Assembly: GCF_001424705.1 (NCBI RefSeq)
Contig: NZ_LMRA01000012.1
Location: forward strand, 283,977 to 347,976
Source: Methylobacterium sp. Leaf465
GTDB lineage: Bacteria; Pseudomonadota; Alphaproteobacteria; Rhizobiales; Beijerinckiaceae
DNA length: 64,000 bases
Direction of reading: 5' to 3'
The notes beneath the pieces are model-generated. The model was not told the origin of the DNA and searched no databases. It was given only the letters and a program-made list of their open reading frames with translations. Positions 63,261-64,000 of this stretch are shown one piece after another. Positions within the stretch are counted from its first letter, which is position 1; every line of letters starts with the position of its first letter. The position numbers and the translations under genes are program-made.

Positions 63261-63725
63261 ATGCCCGATCTGAAGCCGATCCTCCTCGTCGAGGACAATC
63301 CGAACGACATCGAACTCACCCTTGCCGCCCTGGAGAAGAGCCAACTCGCCAATGAGATCGTGATTTGTCGCGACGGTGCGGAGGCACTCGACTTCCTCTA
63401 TCGCCGCGGCGACTTCGCGGGTCGGGATACGCGCGACCCGGCCGTCGTCCTCCTCGACCTCAAGCTGCCCAAGGTCGACGGCCTGGAGGTCCTCGCGCAG
63501 GTCAAGGGCGATGTCCGGACCCGCGCGATTCCGGTCGTGATGCTGACCTCCTCGCGGGAGGAGACCGACCTCGTGCGGTCCTACGACCTCGGCGTGAACG
63601 CTTTCGTGGTCAAGCCCGTTGGGTTCACGGAATTCTTCGAGGCGATCCAGGATCTCGGCGTGTTCTGGGCGGTCCTGAACGAGCCGCCCCCGCATCGGGG
63701 AGGAGGTTGGCCATCGAACACGTGA
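63261..63725 (+). CDS. Rcp1-like single-domain response regulator
   Basis: This 154-residue receiver protein has no output domain. It begins [25 protein letters not shown] (acidic pair DN), continues [17 protein letters not shown] (phospho-Asp in LLDLKLP), [12 protein letters not shown] (Thr/Ser) and [13 protein letters not shown] (Lys). This is the phytochrome partner type, with the PHR/Rcp1-like C-terminal [16 protein letters not shown] extension. It sits three bases after the phytochrome gene, so phosphotransfer from that kinase is the natural reading. It overlaps the following gene by three bases (GTGA). Confidence 0.94.
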   Translation: MPDLKPILLVEDNPNDIELTLAALEKSQLANEIVICRDGAEALDFLYRRGDFAGRDTRDPAVVLLDLKLPKVDGLEVLAQVKGDVRTRAIPVVMLTSSREETDLVRSYDLGVNAFVVKPVGFTEFFEAIQDLGVFWAVLNEPPPHRGGGWPSNT

Positions 63726-64000
63726 CTCAGCCCGATCAGGCGACGCAGGATGATGTCGGTCCGGCACTCCTGAGAATCCTCCTTCTCGAAGACAGCGACC
63801 TCGATACGGAACTCCTCGGTGCGGTGCTCGACGATCTCGGGCGTCCGTATACGATCGACCGGGTGATGACCGCGCCGGACTTCACCGCTGCAGCGGCGTC
63901 CTGCGGGCATCACCTCATCCTCGCCGACTACGTTCTGCCGACCTTCGACGGCCTCAGCGCCCTGGCGATCGCTCGCACCCATTGTCCGGGTACGCCCTTC
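63722..64000 (+). CDS. Receiver-domain protein, N-terminal part (probable hybrid kinase), cut by the window
   Basis: The frame opens with a GTG at 63722 that overlaps the previous stop (GTGA), or with a TTG at 63707 behind GGAGGAGG; the Shine-Dalgarno spacing fits neither perfectly. It translates [43 protein letters not shown] and on to [28 protein letters not shown], a receiver domain with acidic pair ED and the Asp in LADYVLP. The gene runs off the right edge without a stop. Phytochrome clusters of this kind often end in a REC-PAS-kinase protein, but its output domain is not visible here. Confidence 0.8.
   Translation, partial: MTQPDQATQDDVGPALLRILLLEDSDLDTELLGAVLDDLGRPYTIDRVMTAPDFTAAAASCGHHLILADYVLPTFDGLSALAIARTHCPGTPF

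Overview
This is about 64 kb of a high-GC (roughly 70% by eye) alphaproteobacterial chromosome. Gene content and protein style fit Methylobacterium or a close relative in Methylobacteriaceae. Supporting evidence is a class II (B12) ribonucleotide reductase, an RNase E with a long acidic insert and a C-terminal GWW motif, a biliverdin phytochrome, an NDUFA12/DUF2155 pair, accBC-aat synteny and a glutathione-linked formaldehyde pathway. The genus is inferred, because no rRNA or other taxonomic marker is present. I found no tRNA, rRNA, CRISPR array, prophage or insertion sequence. Most of the window is core chromosome, with a few accessory islands.

Layout. 0-5 kb: a truncated SphA/MetA-type outer-membrane protein, an AT-rich gene-free stretch, an OFA-family oxalate/formate-type transporter carrying a fused C-terminal helix, and a coupled arsenite/bile-acid-type transporter plus DUF938 methyltransferase. 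5-7.4 kb: frmA and frmB (glutathione-dependent formaldehyde oxidation), separated by a hairpin-rich repeat. 7.3-10.2 kb: a urate-degradation operon (MFS transporter, two 5-hydroxyisourate hydrolases of which one has a signal peptide, and OHCU decarboxylase) with a palindromic operator candidate upstream. 10.4-13.3 kb: an AEC transporter, then dadA divergent from an Lrp/AsnC regulator. 13.3-16.8 kb: DUF47-Pit phosphate transporter, MgtC and two small hypotheticals. 17.4-21.2 kb: a periplasmic PaoABC-type molybdenum aldehyde oxidoreductase. 21.3-31.4 kb, minus strand: hppA, thiL-nusB-ribH-ribE-ribD-nrdR, glyA and an L,D-transpeptidase.

31.6-36.5 kb: a probable copper-handling cluster (DUF2946 protein, a YcnI-PCuAC fusion, a TonB receptor), followed by an AlgX/AlgJ-like SGNH protein. 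36.5-44.4 kb: mrcA, an AMIN-amidase and rne, a common alphaproteobacterial arrangement. 44.4-51.8 kb: an aminotransferase, a DsbA-like protein, accB-accC, two tandem paralogous small secreted proteins of unknown function, aat, DUF2155 and NDUFA12. 52.2-56.8 kb: nrdJ, with a tandem pair of NrdR-box-like sites upstream, and an SDR. 57-64 kb: a MASE4-like hybrid histidine kinase, an acyl-CoA dehydrogenase, and a red-light module (bacteriophytochrome kinase, Rcp1-like response regulator, and the start of another receiver-domain protein cut by the window edge).

How parts fit together. nrdR sits at the head of the riboflavin operon, and its likely target sites lie 24 kb away in front of nrdJ. The copper genes form one co-directional group behind a perfect 19-bp inverted repeat. 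The best candidates for undescribed biology are the tandem 'SPSGNVGQPERAVPQAG' secreted paralogs with their TTCACGC-repeat upstream region, the copper cluster, and the exported second 5-hydroxyisourate hydrolase.
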